Below, piece after piece: positions 34,742 through 43,587 of a stretch of 64,000 nucleotides of DNA; the first letter of the stretch is position 1, and every line of letters begins with the position of its first letter. The translations under genes and the position numbers were made by a program. A model generated the notes under the pieces. That model did no database searches and was not told where the DNA came from. It was given only the letters and a program-made list of their open reading frames with translations. This stretch comes from Grimontia hollisae CIP 101886 (GTDB lineage Bacteria > Pseudomonadota > Gammaproteobacteria > Enterobacterales > Vibrionaceae): the NCBI RefSeq assembly GCF_000176515.1, contig NZ_ADAQ01000012.1:124001-188000 (forward strand). The letters run 5' to 3'.

Positions 34742-36580
34742 ATGAAAAGTAATCGCATCACCGCGTTAGTTCTCGCGTTATCGCCGATACTTCTTAGTAG
34801 TCAATCGCTTGCCAATGAAGCCAATGCAGCAACTGACGATCCTGTCATTGCACTGGAACAGAAGCTAGCCGATAAACGAAGTGAAATTAGCGTTCACGCT
34901 GAAAACCTCCAAACGCAACGAAATAAGCTGGATGCTTTATTATCAGAGCGTGAAACTCTGGCAACCAAAGCCATTGAGTTAGAGAAAAAGCGGAACATGG
35001 CACAAGAACGCCTAGATGAACAATTCCGCCGCTTACTCGACAATCCAGACATCGACCTTACCCAATATAAAGATGATTACCAAGCTGCCTGGAATGCAGT
35101 GAAAGAAAATCAGTCTATCACACTGGAAAATGATCAGGCCATTGCTGAGCAGCAACGTATTGTAGAAGGCGAAAATCGCCAGAAACAACAGTTGGTGAGT
35201 GCACTGGAAAACCTGCAAGAAGCAAAAAAAGAAGCACGGGTTAAACGCCTTCGTCAGGAGCTGACGTTTGCAGACACCATTGAAGTGGTACACACCATTA
35301 CCTGTAGTGACTCGATGACGCTGGCTGCTTGTGCAAACCAGGGGAAAACCCTGACAATGCAAAAAGCGGTAAATACCTTCCAATCCCAGATCCTGGATAA
35401 AGTCACCGAATCAACCACAGCGAAACTGCATGCCAACCGTGTATCATTCAACATTCACGTGATGAACAGCAACATCGTTGACAGTGGCTTTAGCGGCAGC
35501 AATCGTTACATCACCCGTATGCAGGCGGAAATGCGCAGTAAGCCTGATGAGAACGCTGCATGTAAATTGCTGGATTTCGCAGAGCGTTATTGTGTCGACA
35601 ACTCTTTTAACGCAGCCAAAGCAGCCCCTAAACAAAAAGCAAAACGCTGGGTAAACGTAAAAATACGCTCCAACCGTTATGAAGACAATGTCACCATCAA
35701 CGGCGTAACTTACGGTTCGACACCGGTTGAAATTATGTTGCCAGCAGGTCAGCACCAATTAACGGTTGAAAAACACGGCTTTGAGCCATACAGCCGCCAG
35801 ATGTACATGAATAAAGACTCGGTTATCTGGGCAAACCTTCGTGAACAGGAGAACCGCCCGAAGCCGGGAAAGCAATTCGCTGACAAACTTGCTAATAACC
35901 GTCAGGCCCCCCAAATGGTGGTGATTGGCGCAGGTCAGTACCGAGTAGGATTTGAAGCCAAAAAACCTGTCATGGTCAACCAACCCTACTCTATTGCTGC
36001 AACGCCGGTAACAGTGAAGCAATTTAGCGAGTTTGTCGCGGCAACCGGTTACGTGACTGATGCAGAAGAAGGCCAAGGCTGTATATCACTGATCAATGGC
36101 GAACCTAAACAATTGCTGAACCATCACTGGCGCAACCCAGGTTTTAAACAGTCTGACAATGCGCCTGTGGTATGCATCACCAAAGACGATGCTCAGGCTT
36201 ATTCCAAATGGCTGAGCACCCAAACGGGCTTTGATTATACCCTGCCTACCGAAGTACAGTGGGAAGTCGCTGCCCGTGCAGGTAGCGAGTCTGATTTTTG
36301 GTGGGGAAACGACATCGGTGTCGGCAATGCAAATACCGGATGGAGCGGTACTGCCTGGTCAAACAAAAGCACCTCACCAGTCGCCAGCTTTCCTGCAAAC
36401 CCTTATGGTATCTATGACACCGCAGGAAATGTCTGGGAGTGGGCAGAAAGCCAGACACCTGTAGCACGTGGCGGTGCCTGGAGTTTCTCTCCCAGCAGTG
36501 CCCGTGTGGCAGAACGCCTTGAACTGCAATCGGACCTCAGTGCCAATTATCTCGGCTTCCGCGTCGTCCGAAATATCTAG
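34742..36580 (+). CDS. Exported coiled-coil / PEGA / SUMF1-fold protein
   Basis: A 612-residue protein. The signal peptide MKSNRITALVLALSPILLSSQSLA is followed by a long coiled coil (residues about 35-175, heptad-like ALEQKL, LQTQRNKLDALL, LENLQEAKKEARVKRL). A middle domain with Cys pairs follows (ITCSDSMTLAACANQ), then a PEGA-like beta module (VTINGVTYGSTPVEIMLPAGQHQLTVEK). The C-terminal formylglycine-enzyme/SUMF1 fold shows PYSIAATPVTVKQFSEFVAA, LPTEVQWEVAARAG, YGIYDTAGNVWEWAES and GGAWSF. Most bacterial SUMF1-fold proteins are not sulfatase activators, and no sulfatase is nearby. Periplasmic or envelope structural role likely. Confidence 0.8.
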   Translation: MKSNRITALVLALSPILLSSQSLANEANAATDDPVIALEQKLADKRSEISVHAENLQTQRNKLDALLSERETLATKAIELEKKRNMAQERLDEQFRRLLDNPDIDLTQYKDDYQAAWNAVKENQSITLENDQAIAEQQRIVEGENRQKQQLVSALENLQEAKKEARVKRLRQELTFADTIEVVHTITCSDSMTLAACANQGKTLTMQKAVNTFQSQILDKVTESTTAKLHANRVSFNIHVMNSNIVDSGFSGSNRYITRMQAEMRSKPDENAACKLLDFAERYCVDNSFNAAKAAPKQKAKRWVNVKIRSNRYEDNVTINGVTYGSTPVEIMLPAGQHQLTVEKHGFEPYSRQMYMNKDSVIWANLREQENRPKPGKQFADKLANNRQAPQMVVIGAGQYRVGFEAKKPVMVNQPYSIAATPVTVKQFSEFVAATGYVTDAEEGQGCISLINGEPKQLLNHHWRNPGFKQSDNAPVVCITKDDAQAYSKWLSTQTGFDYTLPTEVQWEVAARAGSESDFWWGNDIGVGNANTGWSGTAWSNKSTSPVASFPANPYGIYDTAGNVWEWAESQTPVARGGAWSFSPSSARVAERLELQSDLSANYLGFRVVRNI

Positions 36581-36602
36581 ACTTACGCCTTTGCTTGTCC
36601 CT

Positions 36603-36626
36603 AAAAACCCGCTTTGCGGGTTTTTT
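36603..36626 (+). terminator. Terminator of the SUMF1-fold gene
   Basis: Stem AAAAACCCGC/GCGGGTTTTT, loop TTT, trailing T-run; 22 bases after the stop codon. Confidence 0.92.
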
Positions 36627-36734
36627 CATACCAATAACAGTGTCCTTTATCACCATGGTGGCAAAAGCCCGATCATGCAGGAAAAACGCGAGCGAGTTCG
36701 CTTTTAACAAACAAAATTGTCAATTAACACTGAA

Positions 36735-36752
36735 CTAGTGCATTTCCCCCCT
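36735..36752 (+). promoter_or_regulatory. Candidate VqmA-binding box upstream of vqmR
   Basis: The right half ATTTCCCCCCT (36742-36752) equals the right half of the palindromic G6/C6 VqmA operator described for the V. cholerae vqmR promoter. The left half is degenerate here. A TATAGT -10-like element lies at 36775-36780, putting the box centre near -43 of a start around 36787. Confidence 0.6.
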
Positions 36753-36786
36753 GCCCGAATTTCTAGTCGATGGTTATAGTGGGGCC

Positions 36787-36972
36787 TGAACAGTGTGTAT
36801 TGCAGTATACCTCTGTTTTATCACTGATAATTTACCTCGGTGACACCATCCGGTGCTGTGTTACTACCCTCAGATACAGCATCAGATGGCCTCTTCTACA
36901 CGTCGTACAGGAAACTACTCAATACGAGTGAGATCTTGTTTTCACCGGCTCCTGAGTGAGCCGGTTTTTTTT
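36787..36972 (+). ncRNA. vqmR: Candidate VqmR small RNA
   Basis: A free-standing intrinsic terminator ends at 36972 (stem ACCGGCTC/GAGCCGGT at 36944-36951/36958-36965, then eight T). It has no protein gene feeding it, because the gene before has its own terminator at 36603. A -10-like TATAGT at 36775 and the VqmA-type box precede it, and vqmA follows. This is the arrangement of vqmR in Vibrio, where VqmA bound to the autoinducer DPO switches on this Hfq-dependent sRNA that represses biofilm and other genes. The 5' end is estimated, and the predicted length (about 186 nt) exceeds the approximately 140 nt of V. cholerae. Confidence 0.65.
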
Positions 36973-36989
36973 CATATCCTTGCATAAAA

Positions 36990-37035
36990 TCCCCACAAAC
37001 TGCTGCAAAAATCATCACCAAAGGTCAACTGACCC
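36990..37035. mobile_element. Truncated end of the TA-type MITE, between vqmR and vqmA
   Basis: TCCCCACAAAC-TGCTGCAAAA-ATCATCACCA-AAGGTCAACTGACCC is the inverted left end of the 263-bp element at 16072-16334, with a few substitutions. Only about 46 bp remain and no TA follows at the outer side, so it is a decayed or abortive copy. Confidence 0.75.
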
Positions 37036-37122
37036 TCGTATATCCTTATGATTAATATGCTTTTAATCTCATATCAGTTTACTTACAATACAATGTAATT
37101 TAAGTATCGTATCGCCACGGAA

Positions 37123-37833
37123 ATGAATCATATATCCCTCCTGCCCCCTATATTGATCTCCCTGTTTGAACAATTACCAGGCTGCTGGGGATGTAAAGAT
37201 ACCGAATCACGTTTTGTTTACCTCAACTACGCCTATGCCAAACTGCTTGGCGCCAAAACCCCAGAAGAACTCATCGGTAAATCCGATGAACATATGCCGG
37301 GGAAACTGGCTGAATACGCGATACAGTTCCGTCAGCAGGACAAAAGAGTGATGGACAGCGGCCGGTATATGCGGGTGCTCAATATCCACCCCTATCCCGA
37401 TGGGCGTTGGCAAGCACATGTGTTCACTAAAGTGCCTTGGTATGGAGAGAAAGGGGAGGTATTGGGAACGATCTTTCATGGTCAGCCCCTGGATCAAAAC
37501 CCGATGCTCGAAGTCGGTCAGTGGATCTGTAAAGCAGCTGGGACATTTTCAGCAATGCCTTTCATCACCGACGGGGAAAAAGGAGAAATATCACTTTCAC
37601 CCCGCGAATCAGAGGTGTTGTTTTTTCATCTCTTTGGCAAAAAACCTCAATTTATCGCCCATGCACTGGGTGTATCAGTAAAAACCATAGAAAACCATTT
37701 TGCCAATCTCCGTATCAAGCTCGGAGCAGCAACAAAAACGGAACTGGTTGATAAGGCGCTGGAAAGCGGTGTTGGCTGCAAGATACCGGCTTCCCTACTT
37801 AAACAGCAACTTACCCTGATCTTGTCAGACTAA
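37123..37833 (+). CDS. vqmA: Quorum-sensing receptor/regulator VqmA (PAS-LuxR)
   Basis: A 236-residue cytoplasmic receptor. The PAS domain (residues about 15-125) has LPGCWGCKDTESRFVYLNYA, GKSDEHMPG, VLNIHPYPDGRWQAHVFTK and GTIFHGQPLDQ. The LuxR-type HTH (about 165-228) has LSPRESEVLFFHLFGKKPQF and GVSVKTIENHFANLRIKLG. Block by block this matches V. cholerae VqmA, which binds the autoinducer 3,5-dimethylpyrazin-2-ol and activates vqmR. The candidate vqmR lies just upstream with a MITE fragment between. The ribosome site is weak (CGGAA), consistent with low expression. Tdh, needed for DPO, is not in the window. Confidence 0.88.
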   Translation: MNHISLLPPILISLFEQLPGCWGCKDTESRFVYLNYAYAKLLGAKTPEELIGKSDEHMPGKLAEYAIQFRQQDKRVMDSGRYMRVLNIHPYPDGRWQAHVFTKVPWYGEKGEVLGTIFHGQPLDQNPMLEVGQWICKAAGTFSAMPFITDGEKGEISLSPRESEVLFFHLFGKKPQFIAHALGVSVKTIENHFANLRIKLGAATKTELVDKALESGVGCKIPASLLKQQLTLILSD

Positions 37834-37856
37834 CGCATGAAAGGACAAAGACAAAA

Positions 37857-37879
37857 AAGCAGCGCCCAAACCGCTGCTT
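37857..37879 (-). terminator. Terminator between convergent vqmA and pdxH
   Basis: An 8-bp stem AAGCAGCG/CGCTGCTT with a 7-base loop. On the minus strand it runs into TTTTTTGTC, so it mainly serves pdxH. Confidence 0.8.
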
Positions 37880-37901
37880 ATCTTGTCCAGCCAGATGCCA
37901 T

Positions 37902-38540
37902 TCAAGGTGCCAGACGTTCGATATCCCATTTGCCGTTTTGTTCATTCTGGAACACAAAACGGTCATGCAGACGGTGTTCGCCACCTTGCCAGAATTCAAA
38001 TGAGTCGGGTTTAACGCGAAAGCCCCCCCAAAACGTGGGTATCGGCACTTCCCCCTTATCAAACTGCTGCTTCAGCTCCCTATATTTGCTTTCCAGCGCG
38101 GAGCGGGCAGTAATTCGCTCACTCTGACGGCTCGCCCAGGCCGCCAACTGGCTTTCCTTGGGACGGGACAGGAAGTATTTCATCACTTCCCTTTTACTGA
38201 GCTTTTCCGCTTTACCTGTAATGTGCACCTGACGCTCCAGTGGGTGCCAGGGGAAATGAAGACTGACACAGGCATTATGGGCAAGCTGTCTGGCCTTACG
38301 ACTCCCCAGATTGGTGTAAAAAACAAACCCATCATTATCGACGTGCTTTAACAACACGATGCGCTGAAAAGGCTGGCCTTTTTCATCCACCGTTGCGACC
38401 GTCATCGCGGTGGGGTCTGGCAGCTTTGCCTCAATGGCTTGTTTGAGCCAATGTTCAAAGAATTGAACCGGGTTTTCAGGCAGGTCTTTGCGTCTCAAAC
38501 CGCCTTGGTTATATTCTCTGCGAATATCATACAAATCCAT
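37902..38540 (-). CDS. pdxH: Pyridoxine/pyridoxamine 5'-phosphate oxidase
   Basis: A 212-residue FMN enzyme of vitamin B6 synthesis and salvage. Family blocks are present in order: [98 protein letters not shown] and the C-terminal [24 protein letters not shown] with the final RLAP. Full length and intact. Confidence 0.96.
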   Translation of the reverse strand: MDLYDIRREYNQGGLRRKDLPENPVQFFEHWLKQAIEAKLPDPTAMTVATVDEKGQPFQRIVLLKHVDNDGFVFYTNLGSRKARQLAHNACVSLHFPWHPLERQVHITGKAEKLSKREVMKYFLSRPKESQLAAWASRQSERITARSALESKYRELKQQFDKGEVPIPTFWGGFRVKPDSFEFWQGGEHRLHDRFVFQNEQNGKWDIERLAP

Positions 38541-38697
38541 TGTGGTGCTCCGAATACGTTTTTACGCCATTGTGATGTGGCGTGCGTCTTTTCTCAAGCG
38601 AATTTCCAGACTCTAGAAACGGTTGCTGTGATACGCATCAACCGGTTACGTCTGAAAACTATCCCGGAACAGCACGATACCTTTTAACAGGGAAGCT

Positions 38698-40506
38698 ATG
38701 CGCCGACGTCATTTTGTTTTAACTGTCACCGCTATCGGTCTGTTGCTGACAACCCTGGTCGCGACCTTTACCTATTCTTCGGTTGAACAACGGTTTACCG
38801 CAGACATTGAATCAGATGTCTACCAATTGCAGGAAAAGCTTTCCGCAGAACTTGGCCGCTACAGTGAAATTCCTGTGGTCCTCTCTGCCGACCCCCGTCT
38901 CAAACGCCTTTTACGCGTGCCGGAAAGTGAGCGGTTATTGCGAGAAACTAACCAGCTTTTAATGAACTGGAATACCCGTCTGAACAGCGATGTCTTGTAC
39001 TTGATGGACAAAAACGGGCTTACCCTCGCAGCCAGTAATGCCGATGACCCACAAAGCTTTACTGGTCACAGCTACCATTATCGTCCGTACTTCCAGCAAG
39101 CAATGGAAGGGAAAAAAGGACGTTACTACGCATTGGGGGTGGTGTCTGATAAACGGGGTTATTACTTTTCCTACCCGGTGTGGGATGACAACGAGATTTC
39201 TGGGGTACTGGCTTTAAAAGTGGATCTGTCGATCATCGACCGTATCTGGGATCAACAAACGTTCGACTATCTGATTGCCGATCCACTTGGTGTGGTGTTT
39301 TACAGCTCACGAGATGAATGGCTCTACCAGTCGCTCTCTATTCTCTCAGACCTTCAAAAAGACACCATCCGTGCATCCCGTCGCTATGGCGATTCCTCGC
39401 TAAGCAGCTTGACTGCATACCGTTCTCTGGATGCGATCGAATCGCAGGAAGCCCTTGGCCTTGGATTATCGGACAAAGGCCGGGAGCATATGCTGGTCTC
39501 CAACACCGATTTGGGTGATGCTGGCTGGCGTATTTACGGTTTTACCCCTACTCGGCAGGCATGGCCAGTGGTGGTACAATCTATGCTACTTTTTTCCACA
39601 TTTTATGCCCTGCTGGTGTTGGTGATCACAGCGTGGCTACAAACCTTGAAAACCCAGCGCAAGTTGGCACGCCTGAATGATGTACTTGAGCAGAAAGTGG
39701 CCTCCCGCACTGCCAGCCTTGAAGACACCAACACCAAACTACGCCAGAGTATCCGGCAATATGAAGAAACGCAAAAAGCGCTTCGCCAAACAGAAAGTGA
39801 GCTGATACAGGCGGCTAAGCTCGCTATGCTTGGCGAGCTCTCTGCCAGCATCAACCATGAAATTAACCAGCCGTTAGCAGCAATGCGGACCTATACCGAA
39901 AACAGCATTAAGTTGATGGAGAAGGAGCGGTATGACGCTGTCAGCGCAAACCTGACCACCCTCAATGACCTCATTAGCATGATTGCCGATATCGTCGCAC
40001 GGTTTAAAATCTTTGCCAGAAAACAGAACCTCGAAGGTAAAACCCGGGCATCCGTCGATGACGCAATCACCGCGTCGTTGAAACTGTCGGCAGCCAGCTT
40101 TATCAAGAAAGGGATTCAGGTCGCCTGCCATATGCCCGAAAAGGGCTTGGTGGTTAACATCGATACGGTGCAGCTTGAACAGGTAATCCTCAACCTTCTC
40201 AACAACGCCGCACAAGCAGTGGTCAATATCCCGTCCCCTGAGATTGGCATCAAAGTGGAAACTTTCCTCGACCGCGTCTCTATCCATGTCTGGGATAACG
40301 GCCCGGGGATTGATAACGACACCAAAAAGCAGATATTTTCCCCCTTCTACACCACCAAAAAAGAGGGCCTGGGATTGGGTCTGACCATTTGCCGCCGGAT
40401 TGTGGAAGGGTTCGACGGCAGCCTTCAAATCAGTGACCACTCAACAGGCGGTGCTGAATTCACTGTCACGCTAAAACGCCTTTACAATGGAGATATCTCA
40501 CAATGA
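38698..40506 (+). CDS. DctB-like sensor histidine kinase
   Basis: A 602-residue membrane kinase. TM1 lies at about 7-27, and a double-PAS-like (dCache) periplasmic sensor follows (HSYHYRPYFQQAMEGKKGRYYALGVVSDKRGYYFSYPV). TM2 is at about 290-310, then a coiled coil and the kinase core with the acceptor His in GELSASINHEINQPLAAMRTY. The ATP blocks are QVILNLLNNAAQA, VWDNGPGID and GLGLGLTICRRIVEG. Architecture and motifs match DctB C4-dicarboxylate sensors, but no dicarboxylate transporter is adjacent, so the ligand is open. The stop overlaps the regulator start by 4 bp. Confidence 0.85.
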   Translation: MRRRHFVLTVTAIGLLLTTLVATFTYSSVEQRFTADIESDVYQLQEKLSAELGRYSEIPVVLSADPRLKRLLRVPESERLLRETNQLLMNWNTRLNSDVLYLMDKNGLTLAASNADDPQSFTGHSYHYRPYFQQAMEGKKGRYYALGVVSDKRGYYFSYPVWDDNEISGVLALKVDLSIIDRIWDQQTFDYLIADPLGVVFYSSRDEWLYQSLSILSDLQKDTIRASRRYGDSSLSSLTAYRSLDAIESQEALGLGLSDKGREHMLVSNTDLGDAGWRIYGFTPTRQAWPVVVQSMLLFSTFYALLVLVITAWLQTLKTQRKLARLNDVLEQKVASRTASLEDTNTKLRQSIRQYEETQKALRQTESELIQAAKLAMLGELSASINHEINQPLAAMRTYTENSIKLMEKERYDAVSANLTTLNDLISMIADIVARFKIFARKQNLEGKTRASVDDAITASLKLSAASFIKKGIQVACHMPEKGLVVNIDTVQLEQVILNLLNNAAQAVVNIPSPEIGIKVETFLDRVSIHVWDNGPGIDNDTKKQIFSPFYTTKKEGLGLGLTICRRIVEGFDGSLQISDHSTGGAEFTVTLKRLYNGDISQ

Positions 40507-41810
40507 CGCCTGAAATCTGGATCATTGACGACGAGCGCACCATCCGGGATGCGCTGAGCCAGACCCTTGATATTGAAGGCTTTCAATCCCGCGCTTTTGC
40601 ATCCGCGATAGACGCACTGGATCAACTCAGCAATGCCTTTGAAGGCGTGATTATTTCAGATATCAACATGCCACAAATGGACGGCATGACTTTTTTACAA
40701 AAGGCGCTGGCCGTGGATTCTGAACTTTCCATCGTGATGCTAACCGGTCATGGCGACATTTCGACCGCTGTCGCCGCAATACGACAGGGCGCATACGATT
40801 TTTTAGAAAAGCCCTTCTCGACAGACACCCTGCTTGACGTTCTCAGACGCGGTGTGGAAAAGCGGCAGCTAGTGATGGAAAACCGTGAACTGAAGCGCCA
40901 GCTTGAAACCCAAAGTGCTCCGGGACCGCGTATTCTGGGCAATGCTGACGCTGTAAAACAGCTCAGGCGTACTCTGTTCCATCTCAAAGATCTGAATGAT
41001 GATGTCCTGTTTCAAGGTGAACGTGGAACAGGCAAAGAAATGGCAGCCCGCTTTCTCCACGATCAAGGCTCCCGACAGGATGAACCTTTCGTCGCCATCA
41101 AGTGCCGCCGAATCCCTGAAGCCCTCATCGCAATGGAACTGTTTGGCTCCGAGCAGCACGCTTATGCTTCTTTACCCAGTTACAAAAACAGCAAGATTGC
41201 TGCAGCAGGGAAAGGCACATTGTTTATTGATGGCATTGAAGCACTCCCTCCGGCAGTGCAAGAAAAGCTGGCTACACTGATTGGCACAGAAAACCGCCCC
41301 AGAATCATTGCCTCAACACGGGTGGATTTGGCCGCCAGTGTCCGTCTTGGCCGCTTTGACTGCGCGCTTTACCAAGCGCTGTCTGGCACGACACTCTTGT
41401 TCCCCCCACTGCGGGAGCGCGATGACGATGTGATCACCTTGTGCCAGAATTTCGTTCGCACCACCGCGTCACGGTTTGGTGTTGCCCCCCCCGTGATGAA
41501 CAGAGATCACAAAGAAAGACTATTACAGCATCCTTGGAAAGGTAATATCCGTGAGCTTCGCGCCTATGCCGAGCGATGGGTACTGATGGGTGAGCAAAGC
41601 CTGACCGGTGACGATGGTGAATCCCACGAAAAAGCCCACGATACCTTAGCCGAACGGATCCAAAAGGTAGAAAGGGCTATTCTGTTTGATGCGCTCAACC
41701 GCCACAATGGCATGTTAAAGGAAGTACAGGCAGAATTGGGGCTCGCCCGAAAGACCCTATATGAAAAACTAAAAAAACACCATCTAGATAAAGAAAGTTT
41801 CAAAGGGTAA
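40503..41810 (+). CDS. DctD-like response regulator with degenerate sigma-54 AAA+ domain
   Basis: A 435-residue regulator. The receiver has phospho-acceptor Asp53 (IISDINMPQMDG) and Lys in FLEKPFS. The AAA+ domain keeps Walker A GERGTGKE (172-179). The sigma-54 contact loop GAFTGA is missing: the position reads ELFGSEQHAYASLPSY. Walker B reads TLFIDGIE, with Gly244 in place of the catalytic Glu. The Fis-type HTH at the C-terminus (VQAELGLARKTLYEKLKKH) is intact. It probably binds DNA under kinase control but does not open sigma-54 promoters (inference). Coupled to the DctB-like kinase. Confidence 0.82.
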   Translation: MTPEIWIIDDERTIRDALSQTLDIEGFQSRAFASAIDALDQLSNAFEGVIISDINMPQMDGMTFLQKALAVDSELSIVMLTGHGDISTAVAAIRQGAYDFLEKPFSTDTLLDVLRRGVEKRQLVMENRELKRQLETQSAPGPRILGNADAVKQLRRTLFHLKDLNDDVLFQGERGTGKEMAARFLHDQGSRQDEPFVAIKCRRIPEALIAMELFGSEQHAYASLPSYKNSKIAAAGKGTLFIDGIEALPPAVQEKLATLIGTENRPRIIASTRVDLAASVRLGRFDCALYQALSGTTLLFPPLRERDDDVITLCQNFVRTTASRFGVAPPVMNRDHKERLLQHPWKGNIRELRAYAERWVLMGEQSLTGDDGESHEKAHDTLAERIQKVERAILFDALNRHNGMLKEVQAELGLARKTLYEKLKKHHLDKESFKG

Positions 41811-41835
41811 CCATCCATCTTCTTCCCCACCCTCC

Positions 41836-41915
41836 GGCGCTGAAGCGCATTGAAAACGGCCCGTATCACTTTTTTGAGTTGTTGGCACCACATTTTAACG
41901 TTTTGCTTCAGCGCC
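41836..41915. repeat. Inverted repeat in the dctD-lap intergenic region
   Basis: GGCGCTGAAGC (41836-41846) pairs perfectly with GCTTCAGCGCC (41905-41915) across about 58 bases; an AAAACG/CGTTTT pair lies inside. No U-tract follows, so it could be a weak terminator or an mRNA structure at the end of the kinase/regulator transcript. The remaining about 190 bp up to lapC must hold the lap promoter. Confidence 0.5.
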
Positions 41916-42106
41916 AACCCGCATCACGCCTAACCGCCAGAATAATCACGGTTTCTCTTTCTTGAGAAACAGGCGCTGGCTCACCCTTATACACTGCTTC
42001 CGATTAGTGAGAATCTAATAGATAAACTACTCTTTTATTTGAGGCTGTACCCATTTTTTGCCTGCAACCTCTTTTGTCTGACTTTTATTTTTTAATCGGC
42101 ATAACA

Positions 42107-43507
42107 ATGATAAAAACCAATAAACCGAGCTCAACACTGCCCGCCAGTGAGCACCTAGATTATATCGATGATAAAACTGCTGCGCTGCTGCTTTCTACGC
42201 CGAAAAGCACCCGGATCCTGCTGTGGGTAATAGCCCTGTTCATCATAGTAACTGCGGTTTGGGCTGCCTTTGCTGAACTCGACAAGGTCACGGTAGGCCA
42301 GGGAAAAGTTATCCCTTCTTCCCAATTGCAGGTCGTTCAGAATCTTGAGGGTGGCCTGATCAAGAAACTTCTCGTACATGAAGGCGATACCGTAGAAGAA
42401 GGTCAGCAACTGCTGCTGATAGATGACACCATGTTCCGCTCTGACTTTCGTGAGCGGGTACAGGAACTGACCAGTCTGCAGGGCGATGCCGTCAAACTCC
42501 AATCACTGGTAGAGTCTGTGGTAGTCAACCCAGAAACCGGCGTAGAAAACTGGCAAGAGGCCGTAACCATTCAACGCAATGAACTGGTCTTTACACCGGA
42601 ATTCCAAGAGGAACACCGTGCAGTGGTCGCTCGCCAGCGCGCCGAGTACCGAGACAAACTCAACAACCTGCAAAACCAGCTCTCTGTCACCGCCCAGCAA
42701 ATCCGCCAAAAAGAACAGGAGCTTATCGAGGTGGAGGCAAGAGTTCAAAACCTTCGTCAGAGTTATAGGTTTGCCCATGAGGAATATAGCATCACCAAAC
42801 CCCTGGCTGATGAGGGCGTGGTGCCACAGATTGATCTGCTCAAACTGCAGCGTCAGGTTAACGATACCCAGCGAGAACTTTCTTCCGCCGAGCTTTCCCT
42901 TCCTTCTATCACTTCCTCGCTGCAAGAGGCGGTATTCAAACACATCGATGTGGCCCTGAAGTTCCGAGCTGAGCAGCAAGAACGCCTCAGTGATGTCGAA
43001 GACAAGCTGTTGGCCATGACGGAAACCCGTGTCACGCTGGCAGACCGTGTAGAGCGTACTGTCGTTGTCAGTCCGGTAAACGGCACTATCAAAAAACTGC
43101 ACGTCAACACGGTAGGAGGCGTTATCCAGCCGGGAATGGATCTGGTCGAAATCGTGCCGAGTGAAGACAACCTGCTCATTGAGGCAAAAATTGCCCCGCA
43201 GGATATCGCTTTCCTGCGCCCCGGTCTTGAAGCCATCGTCAAGTTCAGTGCCTATGACTTTACGGTATATGGCGGCCTGACAGGCATTCTGGAAACCATC
43301 AGTGCCGATACTATTCAGGACGAAGAAGGAAATAGCTTCTATCTTGTAAAAATACGCACCGAATCCAACAACTTGGGTGAAGGAGAGGAACTGCCGATTA
43401 TTCCGGGGATGACGGCGTCCACCGACATCATTACCGGAAAACGGAGTGTATTAGATTATTTGTTAAAACCGATATTGCAGGCGCAAAAATCTGCACTCAG
43501 GGAATAA
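42107..43507 (+). CDS. lapC: Type I secretion periplasmic adaptor (HlyD family), Lap system
   Basis: About 466 residues from the ATG at 42107. A single TM lies near residues 35-55 (TRILLWVIALFIIVTAVWAAF). The lipoyl half-motif GKVIPSSQLQVVQNLEGGLIKKLLVHEGDTVEEGQQLLLID is followed by a long coiled-coil hairpin and the C-terminal HlyD block VSPVNGTIKKLHVNTVGGVIQPG. It bridges the ABC transporter LapB and the outer membrane channel LapE to export a large RTX-type adhesin. First gene of a six-gene same-strand lap operon. Confidence 0.88.
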   Translation: MIKTNKPSSTLPASEHLDYIDDKTAALLLSTPKSTRILLWVIALFIIVTAVWAAFAELDKVTVGQGKVIPSSQLQVVQNLEGGLIKKLLVHEGDTVEEGQQLLLIDDTMFRSDFRERVQELTSLQGDAVKLQSLVESVVVNPETGVENWQEAVTIQRNELVFTPEFQEEHRAVVARQRAEYRDKLNNLQNQLSVTAQQIRQKEQELIEVEARVQNLRQSYRFAHEEYSITKPLADEGVVPQIDLLKLQRQVNDTQRELSSAELSLPSITSSLQEAVFKHIDVALKFRAEQQERLSDVEDKLLAMTETRVTLADRVERTVVVSPVNGTIKKLHVNTVGGVIQPGMDLVEIVPSEDNLLIEAKIAPQDIAFLRPGLEAIVKFSAYDFTVYGGLTGILETISADTIQDEEGNSFYLVKIRTESNNLGEGEELPIIPGMTASTDIITGKRSVLDYLLKPILQAQKSALRE

Positions 43508-43587
43508 AGCACCCAATAAAAGCCACACCATCAGGCTGAATATAAAAATAATTGCGCTCACTACTGCCTTGTATAGGGGGATGTGTT

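Noticed and set aside
37089-37098. TACAATGTAA upstream of vqmA as a parS2 site
   Set aside because: Only the inner ten bases fit; the outer TT and AA arms of the palindrome are missing.
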